A stretch of 32,970 nucleotides of DNA, from assembly GCA_002081555.1 (NCBI GenBank), contig MZNV01002466.1, positions 1 to 32,970 on the forward strand, in the 5' to 3' direction. Below the pieces are notes generated by a model. The model did no database searches. It had not been told where the DNA came from and worked only from the letters and a program-made list of their open reading frames with translations. The translations under genes and the position numbers were made by a program. The DNA is from Protostelium mycophagum. Lineage: Eukaryota > Evosea > Variosea > Protosteliida > Protosteliaceae. Shown one piece after another: positions 19,514 through 31,740 of this stretch. The number at the start of each line of letters is the position of its first letter. The stretch's first letter is position 1.

Positions 19514-22500
19514 ATGAGTTATCGAAGAAATAAAGAGAATGATGCAACCCCTCTGAACGTCTCTGTCAACGTGGGAGACCTACAATCTAAAGTAGAACAA
19601 TTAGAGAAGGAGCGGGCCCAGAAACAGAAGCAATTCTCTCAATTAGAAACCACTCTTTCTGCGAAAGAGAAGGAACTCAAGGAACTCAAGTTCAAGTTCG
19701 AAGAGAATACTTCTCTTGCTGTAAGTCTCAAAGGCTTTTACTATCACCGATCTAAATCTCCCCAGCCGTATCAAGCCAATCACGAGGTTGAAGTGCAGAA
19801 GCGAGCGCTGGAGGAGAAAGAGAAGATCATCCGCGAGCAGAAGGACCGCCTGGCCAACGCCGATCTAATCATCAAAGAGAAGACCACAGAATACAAGAAA
19901 CAAGAGAAGAACATCGAAAAGCTAGAGGAACAACTCGCTCAATCACAGAAGACCGTAAGCCGTCATCCTTTCGTCATTTTATTGATCCTTCAACAGTCTA
20001 GTCAGAAGGTGGCACAATCAAATGATCAATACAACAAGGAGATCTCAGAGTACAAGGTCCAATTGGCAAAGATGACCACCACACATCGTAAAGAGTTGGA
20101 AGCTGCCAAGATCAGAGAGGACACTCTCTCCGTCCAAGTCGCCGACAGAGATCAGCTCATCTCCGCCGCCAAGCAAGAGAAGACCAAGGTGATATTCCAA
20201 GAATTTTCTCATCACGTGACTGACATATTTTTAGGAAGAAGAGAAGAACAAGCTGTTGAACGGACAGCTGAAGCAGGTCGCCAAAGCTCTTCAGAAAGAG
20301 AGGACGGACAAAGCAACAGAGGTAGAGAAGCTGCAGAAAGAGAAGAATGACTCCGACGCCAAGAATGCCACGATGGCCGCTGAGGTGAGGAATTTTCTCG
20401 GAATAGGACAATTGTAGATGTTGACGTACAAAGATCAAGAAGCTGACGCACTCTCTCGAAAGTACCCAAATCTCCAAAAAGGGTCTTGCTGGAGCCACCG
20501 ACGAGAAGATCTCCTCCCAGACCAAGATGATTGAGACACTCGAAGTCGAGAGCCAGAAACTGAGGGACCAATTGATTGAGATGAGCGTCAAACTGGATGA
20601 TATGAAAGAGAAGACACACACTTTGGAGGCTTCCCTCGAGGCCAAGAAGAACCACGTTCTACAACTCGAGAAGGACTCTTCCGAAATGTCTGCCAAATTC
20701 ACAGAGGTGACACGTGATCTTTTTTAACCTTATTCACCGTTGTAGATGGAGAATAAATACCAGAAGAACGCGGAGGAATTATACAACATCAAGAACAGTT
20801 CTGCAACTGATATGAAGGATGTCTTGGCCAAGAAGGAACACTTCCAGGCAACAGCTGAAGGACAGCAAAAGAGGCTGAAGGAGCTAGAGCAGCAAATTCA
20901 GGAACTGGAGAATTCTGCTGAACAGAGACACAAGAAGATGATGGAGAAGGAGTCCCAAGCCGATGAATTATCCGCAAAGAACAAGGAGATGTCTGAAAGT
21001 CTGAAGAGACATCGCGAAGCTATAAATAGCCTGGAGAACAAGTTGGAAGCCACAAAGAAGGAGAAGCAAGAGAAGGAAGAACAGCTCCAGAGAATGTCTG
21101 AAGAGCTGGATAACGCCACAAAGTCTTCTGATGGCAGAGTGGATGCCATGGTGATGGAAATCGCCAATTTGAAGAAGACCAACAACGAACACGTCAAACG
21201 CATCGAAAAATTGAACAACGCCACGAAGCAGGCCGAGGTGAGATTTCCCGCCAAAATTTGATTTTGAAATTTGAACTGAAGAGAGTAGGTGGCGCAAGAG
21301 GAGGAGAGACGCAGCATGTCTGTGCGCTTCGAGGAGGTTTCTGCAAGCTTGGAGTCTGCAAAGAAGGAGCTCGCGAAGGAGACTGAAAAATCTGCCAAAT
21401 ATATGGACAGCATTCGAGCTCTCGAGGATATCTCGAAGAAATCTCAACAAGAGCTGGAGGCACAAACGACAAGAAGCCAGGTGATTCCGACACATTCTTT
21501 ATGTGAGATTTCTGATACCTGTCAGGACTTCATCGCAGACAAGGCCTCGCAGATTTCAGTTCTCACTGAGGAACTTTCACAGATCAATTCTGAGCTCGCA
21601 GCTGCGCGCAACTCTTTGGAAAGCGTTGAAAACAGCAACAAAAAGTTGAGAGAAGAGGTAGAAGAGGCAAACGCACGCTACAACTCCACTATCGCTCAGA
21701 AACAAGACGAGAACAGCTCGGCACACACCCGCATCCATGAGTTATCTGCGGAACTCAAGGAGGTGAGATTTGAAATTTAAATTTGGCGGGAAATTAATCG
21801 TGATAGGTTACCACTGCAAGAGACAATTTAGAGATGACACTGTCTACAATGCAATCACAGCTCGATGCGAAGAACCAGGAATGCGTCAGCACCCAAGAGC
21901 AGGCAGCCGTAGCTCTCTCTCGCGCAGAGGCCAAGTTTGCCGAAGACTTGAAGGCTTTTGAGGTCAGATCTTTATCCTTATTCTTCTGCATATCCTCACA
22001 TGCCACAGGAGAAGATCAAGTCTGTAAGAGAAGAGGCTGATGGCTCTGTGCAGGCCACAAAGGACGCTCTCACCGAACAATTGAAGAATGTCAACTCTGC
22101 GGCAGAAGGGTTATCATCTAAGTTGACAGACGCCAACAAGCAGATTGAGAAGATGCGCGAAGAGAAGGAGGAGATGATGGAGCAATTACAAAAGACCGAA
22201 GATTCTCTGAAGGCTCAAGAGGCGAGATACAACAAGGTACCGTCTCAAATATTTGTGCCATAGTTTCTAGACAAAACACTGAATTGTATAGGTTACCGAA
22301 GAGTTGAAGTCCTCTCAAGATTCCAGAAATGATGCGGCCGTCGTCATAGGCAACATGGAGAAGGAACTTGCAGAGGCCAGATCTGCCTTGGAGCAATCTA
22401 AGCTCACAGTTTCCCAAGCTGACGTAGCTGTCAATGACAGACAAGAGAAGATTAACCAACTCGAGGAGAAGATATCCGCATCTGAGAAGGCCCATGGGAA

Positions 22501-25500
22501 GGCATCAGAGCATGCTGCTGCCTTGGAGCAACAGGTAAAGTGACATCATATTGACATCTCAAGTTGACACATGTCAGATCGTGTCACTCGAGATCTCCAT
22601 CAAGGATCTGAGCACTGCAAATGAAGGATCCAAGACGGCAGTTTCCCGTCAAGAAACCATAGTTAAGGAACTACAATCAGCCATCAAAAAGAAAGACAAA
22701 AAATTGGACCGCGCTGCCACACAAATCCGCGAAGTACAAAACCAAAACGAGGAGCTGGTCAGAAATAATTCAGAATTAAAGGCCAACGTGGAGAATATGA
22801 GATTAGCCGTGGAAGACAGAACTACAACGAGCTCAGATTTGGAGAAGAAGCTGGACGAGACAAGACGTGCGGCCACAGCCCAGTCACAGCAACTTGACGA
22901 GGCCAGAAGCGAAATCATTCAGCTAAAACAGGACCTCGAAAAGGTGAGCATCTCTGGCAAAATTCGCGCCACGACAAAATTCTGATGGTTTGCAGACAAA
23001 GGAGGCGATCTCATTCCACCAAAGTGAAGAACAAGATGCTAAATCACAGATGTCAGATCTGACGTTACGCTTAGACGACGCATTGGAGAAGGTCAACGAT
23101 CTGACGGAGGAGCTATCTGCTCTCCAAGAAAAACTGGAGGAATCCGAATCTCGCGCCACTTCCGCCGAGAAGGCCGTGGAGCATTTGAAGTCAGATCTAA
23201 CAGATCTGAAGGAGTCCTCCAATGAAAATGCTGTCAAGGACGACGAGGCAAAGAAGGAGCTGATCGAGAAGTTGGATGCGTTTACGTTGGAGAAGGAAAA
23301 CTTGGAGAAGATGCTCTCAGAGCAGAAGAGAAGGGCGGAGTCTGCCGAGTCCGATCTACAATTCCAGAAGGAGAAGGTTGTCAAGGACATGTCAGAAGCG
23401 TCACAAGTGACATCAAATGTCATCGCAGAATTGAAGAGAGACATTGAGCAATTAGAAGGACAGAAGAAGGAGGCCGAAAACGTGGTAGAATCCACCAGAC
23501 AACAACTGGATATCTTGCGTCAAGAAGTGGAACAGCAACGCCAGTCCAGAGAAGCCTCAGACGCGTCAGTCGTTGAGACCCAGGCCAACATCAACAGAAT
23601 GCAACTTGAACTTGATGCCGCAGGTCACGTTGTAGAAGAGAGAAGTGCAGAGCTCGAGAGACAACACGCCATCATCGCAGAGCTGACGGAATCCCTTGAC
23701 AACAAGACCAAGAGCATTGTAGAATTAGACTCGCAGATCGCAGAATTGAGATCTGTCGCAGACGCATCTGCGAATGTCGAGGCGGGAGTCAAGGAGGAAT
23801 TGGAAGTGTCAAGAAAGAGAATTGAAGAATTGAACGAGACCGTCGACAGACTTCAAACGACCATTTCAAACTTGGAGAAGGAGCGGGACGAAGTCTCCAT
23901 GAATCTTACCGCCGCCACCACCAACAGCGAGCAGGTGGAATTCGCAGTACAGCAGTCGAGAGATGAGATCGCCAAATTACAAGTTATGGTGAGTCTCAAA
24001 TTTCTCATGGAATAAAACTGACGCGTTGTAGATTCAAGAGATCACTGAAACTGCCGATGTTTCAGAGCACAAGCACAAGGAAGCTCAGAGACTATATGAA
24101 GACAGTCAAATGGAGATACACAACTTGGAGGAGGAGTTGGAAGTATCCGAGCGCAAATACCAAACAGATTTGGAGCAAAAGACCCAAGATCTGCAGATCG
24201 CTGAGGAGAAGGTCAGATCTCTCCAAGCCCAGATTGAAGCCGAATCTCAACGTGTACAAGAAGAGAGCGCAACTAAAATCGAAGCCTTGCGCAATGCCGA
24301 ACAATTGTCTTCGGAGGTGAGCTTAAAACAACTCATGTCGGCAAAGCCACAACAAAAATGAGAGAAATCATACTGACATGTGTCAAGATTGAAGGATTAC
24401 GCCAAGAGGCATCAGAATCTAAGGAGAAGGTCGAGAAATTGGAGCAGGAACTTTCAGAAATCAGAGAAGAAGTGATCAGCTCTCAAGATGAAATTAACGA
24501 ACTCAAAAGCACACGATCTACACTGCGCCAAGAAATCGAGGAAATTTCCGAGAATAAGACTCGCTTGGAAACAGAGTTGGCGGAGAAATGTACAGAGGTA
24601 AATTTCCTTGAAATTTCGCGAGAAATATTGACAGATGTAGATCGAGAACCTCCAGGGTGATATCGCAGAATTGAGACAAGCCGTATCCATGCGTGACGCA
24701 TCTGCGACCACTTCTGAGATGGAATCTCGTCATGAGATGGACACCCTCCGATCTGAAATCCGCGAATCGCAGGAGTTGGTACAAAAACTCGAGGATGACC
24801 TTTCCCGCCGTGAGCAAGCATTCGCAGACTTATCGCAGTCTTTGGAGAACACACGCAACACTCTCACAGCTCTTCAAAACTCCGAGGCGGAGTTACGCTC
24901 TCTTATCGCTGCCGAGCAACAGAACACGCAGACTTTGAGAGAGGAGCTGTCAGCCAAGACAGAAGAAGTGTCAAAGCTGACAGACGCATTGGAGGACTAC
25001 AAGTGCAAGACCAGCGATGGGTTTGAGAAGATCGCAGAGATTCGCGGAGAACTCGCAGAAATCTCCAGACAACTTGCAGAAGAGAAACTCGCAAATGTCG
25101 ACACCACCCGCCGCTTAGAAGAGACCACATCACAGCTCCATGACCGCGAGGAGGAATTGTCTTCACAGAAGAGTGAGACCTCAGTTCTGCAGAACCGTGT
25201 ACAGGAACTTTCTTTGGAAAACTCTCGTCTCAATTCTTTGGTCCAAGAAGGATCTACCCAAAACGAGAATGTTCAGGAGGACATCGCCGCACTCGTTTCT
25301 GAGAAGGAAGAACTTTCAGAGAAACTTCGCGAAGTGACAGAAGCACTGGAGAATGCCAGATTCAAGCATCAAGATCTGACAAGGGATCTCGAAGCTGCCT
25401 TAACGACAGAGAAGCAGACACGTCAAGATTTGGAGAACAGACTGGTTGAAGAGACCGAGAAGATGGATGATCTAAGATCCAAGTTGGAGAACTTGGAATC

Positions 25501-28500
25501 TGAAAAATCTGCTGCATCTGATGCTTTACAACAGAATAAGATGGAGGCTGAGGTCGTTGCTAAGCAACTCACCACGGAGAAGGAAGCTGTACAGATCGCC
25601 GTACAACAGCTCGAACAGTCCGAAGAGGTGAGGATTCAAATAGTCTCGTTTCAGTTGCTGATGTTTTGACAGAAGTTACGTCAGAAGATGGAGGAAATGT
25701 CAGTTTTGACAGATCGTGTACACACCATCGAGTCAGAGTTACGCGAAGCCAAGTTGGAGTCCGAGAGAATCCAGAAGGACTTGCAGACCGAAACTTCTCG
25801 TTCTGAAGAACTATCTCAAAGTCTTCAGGAGAAGGACGACAAATTATCCGAAGTCTCCCAGAAATTATCCGAGACGGAGACTCAGCTCAGCTTCCTACGC
25901 GATGCTGACGCAAACAAGACGCAACACCACATGAACCAACAGATTGCGGAGCTCCGCGACGAGCTGGAGTTTGTCAACACGGAGCTGCAAGAAGAGAGAG
26001 ACGACAACTGCAAGCTGATCAAGCAAGTGAAGGAGCTGAAAGATTCTCAATCTAGATACGACGAGATTGTGGAGCAGAACGAGCAAGCCAAACAATCTGC
26101 ACAAGAACTTTTGGCCACATTGACAGAAGCCAGTATGGAATCTGAGAAGGTCAAGGAATTGTGAGTTTTATTTTTTTGTTTCGTTGTAGATTGACCGTTC
26201 CAGGAATGCTTTATTGGAGCAGGAGAAGGACGAGTTGCTGAGCAAGAAGATGGAGGCGGACGCAAAGATATCTCGTCTGAGTGCAGATCTGAGTGAAGCC
26301 ACGTCAGAAGCGACAGAGGCCAGATCTAAGATCGAGATCTTTGAGATGGAATCCAAGGAGTTGATGGACCAACTACAACAGTGTCAGAACAATATTTCAG
26401 ACGCGGAATACTCCAAGAAGGAGCTGGAGTCCGAGATCTCTCGTCTACAACGCGAGATGGAGGTAAGTTTGTACATGTCGACATTTCATTGTTTTGAAAC
26501 TTTTCCAGGAAAACAACCGCCAGATTGCGAAGCTTTCCCAGAACGATTTGGAAGGAGAGATGGAAGAGCTCAAGAAGCAACACATCGTTGCCCTTGACGC
26601 CGTGGAGACAAAGCTCCGCGACATCTGCAAAGCCAAGGATGATCTATCAGATGCAAACAAGATCTTGTTGGAGGAAGCCCAGCACAACAAGAAGCAGATG
26701 CAATACAAAGAGGAAGAGTCATCCAGATTGCGCACAGAGATTGACGACAAGGACGAAGAGAATTCGAGATTGTGCGAACAGATTGACGAGAAGGAGGCCA
26801 AGATAAACGAGGTAAAATTCAAATTTTGAATTATCGACGTTTCCGCGCATTCGCAGCTTTCACCATCTCTGTTTATTTTTAGAGGCAGAATAAATTTTGA
26901 CGAATTCACATGGAATTTCACTGAAATTTCACAGTTGACATCGAGACTTGAGGAGGTGATCAAGCAAAACTCCGCCAAGCACAGCTCAGAAATCTCCGAA
27001 CTGAAACAAAAGCACAGCGAACTCGCCGAGGAGCTCGGGGATGTCCGAAAGCAACTCCAAAAGAGTAGCACCGAAGTGGCCCAGAAGACACAAGAGGTGA
27101 CGGCCTTGGAGGAGCAGATCGAGACCTTCAGACGTCAGAAGAGGAAGATCGAATCTGAGATCCAAGAGATCTCCACGGAGAAGGAGCAGATGCAAAAGGA
27201 AACTTCTGCTCGTGGAAAACAGGTATGTTTTTTATTCACAGGAATGCCAATTTATTTCATTATTTTGATCGTCATTATTTTATTGGAATTTTCTTGACCT
27301 ATTTTTAGCTTGCAGACTTGTGCAGCCAGCTTGAAGCACAATCAGAGTCCAGAAGAGAGAGCGAAAAGGTCGCCGCTGACGCTGTATCTGCTTTACAGAA
27401 TGTCACACAACGCATGCAAACCCTTGAGCGATCCAACGCCGAGTTGAAATCGCAGGCAAAGGCTCAAGACGAAGTCGTAAAGAAATCAAGGTGAATTTTT
27501 CTGAAAATTTGATTTTTTCTAATCTTTTTTAGTTCCGAAATCCGGCAGTGGGCGGATGAGTGCAAGAAGCTCAAATCGCAGCTTTCAGAAGCCGAAAATG
27601 CCTTGAAGAACCTGAAGACGCTGCAATCCCAACAAGCCGAGCAGCGCGAGGAGCTGGAGCAGGCCACCAACAAGGTCAAAGAGCAGATGAATCTGCTGTT
27701 GGAGACTGGAAAGGCTGCGGAGAGCTTGAAGACGATGGAGCAGCAGATCAAGAACAAGGACAAGGAGATTGAGGAGCTGGTGGATCGAATTGATGTGGTG
27801 AGTAATGTTACATGTCTGTGGCTTGTTACTCTACCGAATCTGCGAGGGTTCACACTGCAGCTCCGCTGCAGACAAAAATTTGACGTAAAGTCTGTGGCTC
27901 TATCACAACGTTCTGCAAGAAATAGACTTACACCAATTCAGATCAGTCACGAGAAGAGAAGCATGAAGAAGCAGATCACCGCAATGGAGGCCAAGTTAGC
28001 AAACGCACAGAGACGCGAGGCCGCCCGCGAACAAGCACAGAATGTACAGCCCAACGTTGTCGACAAGACCGAGCAATCCGCGGTTGAGACCAGATCCACA
28101 CGTGTCAAGGTTGCCGAGACTGTACAACCGAAGAATGTCGACAAACCTGTACAGAAGCGGACAGAAGCCGCAGTGCCCGCTCCCACCCCTGCTCCCGCCC
28201 CCACTCACAGACGCGTTGATCCCGTTGTCGACTATGTACACAAACCAACCGTCGAGGCTGTACAAGCTTCTAGGAATGGAGCCGTCAAGAGGTCCATGGA
28301 GCCACCAGCCGCACAAGCCCAAGAGCAACCCCTCGAACTCAAGAGACAGAAGAAGGCAACAGAGGACGCAGCTGAAGAAGTTAAAGAGGTCAAAACGGAG
28401 GTGAAAAAATTCTCCAACCCGTTCGAAAAGACAAAAACGAAATCTACAACGAGCGAGTCGGCGCCAAAGAAGCCGATACCACGATCAGAGAGAAAAGAGA

Positions 28501-28526
28501 ACCCTGAAGACTGTAAACAACAATAA
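19514..28526 (+). CDS. Giant coiled-coil protein (2,589 residues)
   Basis: Twenty-three exons join in phase without exception to 7,770 coding bases. First exon 19514-19720, largest 22996-23988 and 24641-25627, last 27942-28526. Residues from about 20 to 2,380 are almost uninterrupted Glu/Lys/Gln/Leu-rich heptads, so the protein is a very long rod. The N-terminus is a short head (MSYRRNKENDATPLNV). The last about 190 residues change character: Pro/Ala/Val-rich, then basic with an NLS-like LKRQKK, and a second KEN near the end (SERKENPED). No GRIP, motor, calponin or actin-binding domain is visible. The layout recalls NuMA, TPR/Mlp nuclear-basket proteins or centromere/spindle-pole coiled coils; I cannot choose. 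Twenty of 22 introns are phase 0, and introns are 39-55 nt except five longer ones (71-144 nt). E2F-like promoter sites suggest cell-cycle expression. AATAAA overlaps the stop. Confidence 0.85.
27798..27941 (+). other. Long in-frame intron of the coiled-coil gene
   Basis: The last intron (GTGAGT donor, AATTCAG acceptor) is 144 nt, a multiple of three, and has no stop in the reading frame. Retention would insert 48 residues unlike the coiled coil on either side. It contains a 7-bp-stem hairpin, CTGCAGCTCCGCTGCAG, at 27855-27871. Confidence 0.65.
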
Positions 28527-29078
28527 AAAATGATAAAAATATTTTTAAGGTCTATTTGTCAACATTTTTGAAAATTAAAAATGGCAAATTTTGAATTATT
28601 GCAAAAATCACCGCAACTACAAACCCATAATCGATTTAAGAGCTGTCATCGTTTTTGTTATAGAACCAGTTTTTGGTTTGAGCAGGTGGACCCTCATGTA
28701 CATATAGAGTTAGCAATTATGGTTTCTCTAGTTCAGAATCTTGAGCTGTTGTAAGACATTCGACGGATAGTCTGGTGTGATTGCAAATTCGTGCCGAGGT
28801 CGACTGCGGGTGTTGCAAGCAGTGCGCGCGGACACCAAACGGACAGTAGCATGAAAGAGGCTTCCACCTTTTGCACTTTTCTACGTTTGGAAGAGATATC
28901 TTAGTCAAGGGTCTTGTTTGGGTTTTTTTGTCGGCCAGCAGTTTTTCGAAACTCCTCCAATTCTACGTTCTACGCCCAATCTTCCGCCCAGTCCCGCGTT
29001 GGACACCTCCCCGGAAATGCCAAAACAGACATTCGTTTTGGTGTACAAGTTCACAAAATCGTTTCGAAGGCAACAGCG
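28527..29078. promoter_or_regulatory. Intergenic region and promoter
   Basis: A 552-bp gap between two plus-strand genes. The first 100 bases are A+T-rich 3' flank. The rest has mixed composition with no convincing coding frame; a 63-residue minus-strand frame (28717-28908) and an upstream extension of the next gene's frame to 28914 lack protein-like features. I see no tRNA-like cloverleaf. Confidence 0.45.
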
Positions 29079-31415
29079 ATGAGCGCCTTCCTTCTGCTCA
29101 TCGTAACCCTCTTGGGTGTTTGCATGGCTGATGACTCTTTCTGCGCACATTGCGGCCATTTTTACCCTGTTCCTGCGCCTCCGGCAGGGAGACTCTATCA
29201 ACTATCTGTGGATCCGTACCGTAAATCACTCCAGTTGTTTGCACAAACAACTTCAGGTTGGTCTGCCACGAATTGCCTGGACTTGACCTGCTCGAATGTT
29301 GGGGTGGCAGCAGAACATGATGCAATTGGTGTGCTCTTTGCGAGGTGAGAGTTTCGCCTTCACAAAAACTTGACGGACAGAGGGAATGATTTGTGGTCTT
29401 TGACACAAGATGACGAAAGTGGGAGCCTCGCCCTCAAACTTCAGCGTTCTGGGGGCAAACTCTGGAGAATGGGAACCATCCGGGACAGGTATTGTTGCAG
29501 AATCACAACACAATTCGATTGAAAGTACTTCAGAGAGCCACTCCCAAGGCGTTGAGCGCATGTGGCGATTCTGCTGTCCTCATCTTTCGAGGACTGTTGA
29601 ACAAGGCGGCTATGATCTTTGGAGGCGAAGGCGTGAAAATGGCGGATCTTGAGTATATGACTTTCATCATCTTAACATCGACTGATTCTTCAGTGTTGTT
29701 GAGAATTCCTGGGAGACCTATGATTTGGTTGGGATGGCAGAAAGTACAGATCATCCTGTTTGGGCCATTAGAATCGGAGATGACGTCTTTGTGGGTCAGT
29801 GCGCCTCATCAAATTGTCAAAACACAGATTCCCCTCCAATCAAGATTCACAGGTGACACGCATTCACTCATTATCACTCACCCACTCATCTCTTTAGTGG
29901 GTCGTATCTTCAACCAGGATGCGTGTCCATTGTGCAAGTGAATGATCTACCCGTAGTCAGCATTGCTCAGGTACATTTTCATGCATAAAAAGCTGACCAC
30001 CCCAGAACCAGCAAAAGACATTGGTAATATTTTGCCTCAACCAACTTTGCAGCAGCAAAAAGGAAACAGAAATCGGCAATCCGAGTGTGGGTGCTGCAGT
30101 AATTGGAAAAACACCCCTGAATAACATATTCCTCGCCTCTATCAACCCCCTGAATCAGTGATGTCATCGATTACATTTTGAAAATCACTGAAATGTCACA
30201 GGTTGGAGGTGTCTGTTTTAGCAGGCTCCTGGAGGAGTGCACCAGTGCAAGATCTGCCCGGAAGCGGAAACTATATTGTACAAAGTATACCTGGAGACTC
30301 CGAGACCAGAATTGTGGTCACAGATCAGAATAGCAGGTGGGATAATAAGTCCTTTTTTCGTTGTAGATTGAATGGAGTAATAGCACGTGGGTGTACACAG
30401 TTTGTGGGCCGTATACGTTGATAGCGTATCCCAGTATAGCTCCTGCGGATAGCTTTATATCCGTATCCGGTTCTGATTTCTGTATATCCTATCAATACTG
30501 CTATCTACAACCTGCCAACGGTGCAATTGTTAAGGTTCAAGGGGAATTTGTGTCATCCGTAAACTTCCGTTGTAACATACCAAAAGGCACCCCCTCTGGG
30601 GACTATACCATCACAGTGGGGTCGCTCACCAGCTTTGGTTTTGCACAATTGGTTGTAACATCGCCTACAACCTTATCTACAACGTCATATACAACATCAT
30701 CAACTACGTTACCTTCAGCGTCATCGACAACCTCATCTACAATGTCATCTATAATCTCATCTACAACGTCACCTACGACCTCAACTGCAACATCAACTAC
30801 CTCATCAACAACCTCATCTACAACCTCATCTAGAACTACCACGTCATCCACAGCTGTGCCGACTACAATCGCCCCAGTGGCAGTAGAGTGGTACCAAGTC
30901 ACTCTGAGTTGGACACTCAACCCTGCAGGTCACTTTTCTAATAGGCCAAGATATCATGACTGACAATTGTAGATCTATCCTTCCACGCCACCATCGACAA
31001 TAAATGTGACGTTTATCTCAGGCACAAGTGAGGATATCTCTCTTAGACATTTTATAGCTGACAGAATGACAAGGCATTGTGTCTTGGGAAATGTCACTTT
31101 CTCCACCAGCGGCAACACAAATGGGCCCAACATGATCTCGATCTATGATCCGGTGGGACACCAGATCCGATACCACGTCGGGTGGGCTTACGGCTGGATC
31201 AATTGGCAAAAGTCTGGAGCAACAGTACAAGTCCGAACCAACCTGGGAACTGTGAGTACTGACATGAGATGACACTTGATGACGTGTACAAGGTGATATA
31301 CGTGCCATCAGTTCAGCAGACAGACGGGGTTTGGGACGTGTTTACGATAACAGAGAAGGGATACATTGTGAAAGGACAGTATACACGAGAGTTAAAATCT
31401 ACATTGTGGAAATAA
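29079..31415 (+). CDS. Secreted IPT/TIG-domain protein with mucin-like linker
   Basis: The start at 29079 is chosen because it gives a clean signal peptide (MSAFLLLIVTLLGVCMADD); the frame is open further upstream but without features. Exons join in phase to 29344, 29381 to about 29458, 29506 to about 29660, then through to the IPT/TIG-like module (YPSIAPADSFISVSGSDF ... GTPSGDYTITVG) near 30425-30650. After that comes a stretch of about 70 residues that is nearly all Thr and Ser (30655-30870), a likely O-glycosylated stalk, then a beta-rich module with several Trp and an NVT sequon, ending at TAA 31413-31415. The N-terminal part is rich in Cys (CAHCGHF, CLDLTC), typical of disulfide-bonded extracellular domains. 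No C-terminal membrane segment is seen, so the protein is probably secreted. The splice between stalk and last module (near 30928-31021) is unresolved. Confidence 0.75.
30655..30870 (+). repeat. Thr/Ser-coding microsatellite-like tract
   Basis: An imperfect repeat of units such as TCATCTACAACG/TCATCTACAACC encodes the Thr/Ser stalk of the secreted protein. Units of 12-15 bp, all in frame, with ACA/ACG/ACC/TCA/TCT codons mixed, so the repeat is under coding constraint. Confidence 0.7.
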
Positions 31416-31740
31416 AAACATAAACTGGGTTGTCATTTGTGAAAAACAAGCCTCACCAATGTTTGAGAAGGGAAGAGGAGAAGTGTTTAATAGTAAAGAG
31501 AAGCGAGAGGGTGCATGTGTTCTACCTGCTGATCAGTGCGTCCGACTTGGCAGCAAAGGGAACGCGGACAATAAACTTGACACGATTTTATATCGGCGTG
31601 TTTCACGTTACTTACCGTGATCTTCTCAGGTGTATTAAGGCGGGTAAACTGTTTACCCGGTATTTCTCAGAACCGGGAATTCTCCGGAAACCACGATCTG
31701 GGCCTGATCATTCACAAGGAAGACAAACAAAGACTCAGCC
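31416..31740. promoter_or_regulatory. Intergenic region with a perfect palindrome
   Basis: A 325-bp gap upstream of the last gene. An AATAAA for the previous gene is at about 31411. At 31641-31659 there is a 9-bp inverted repeat with a one-base spacer, CGGGTAAAC T GTTTACCCG, and just after it a CCGGGAATTCTCCGG near-palindrome, 60-100 bp before the ATG. The overlapping 126-residue open frame (31430-31810) looks like chance. Confidence 0.5.
31641..31659. promoter_or_regulatory. Perfect 9+1+9 palindrome before the last gene
   Basis: CGGGTAAAC and GTTTACCCG are exact reverse complements with one base between. GTAAAC(A) is the core of forkhead-type sites, so a dimeric forkhead-like site is one reading. 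It lies about 80 bp upstream of the ATG at 31741. Confidence 0.45.

Noticed and set aside
20157-27071. Many long minus-strand open frames, Leu/Ser/Phe-rich
   Set aside because: They are the antisense shadow of Glu/Lys/Gln codons in the coiled-coil exons; they break at exon ends and have no start or domain logic.
28717-28908. 63-residue minus-strand Cys-rich frame
   Set aside because: No start context, no splice partners, isolated in an intergenic region.
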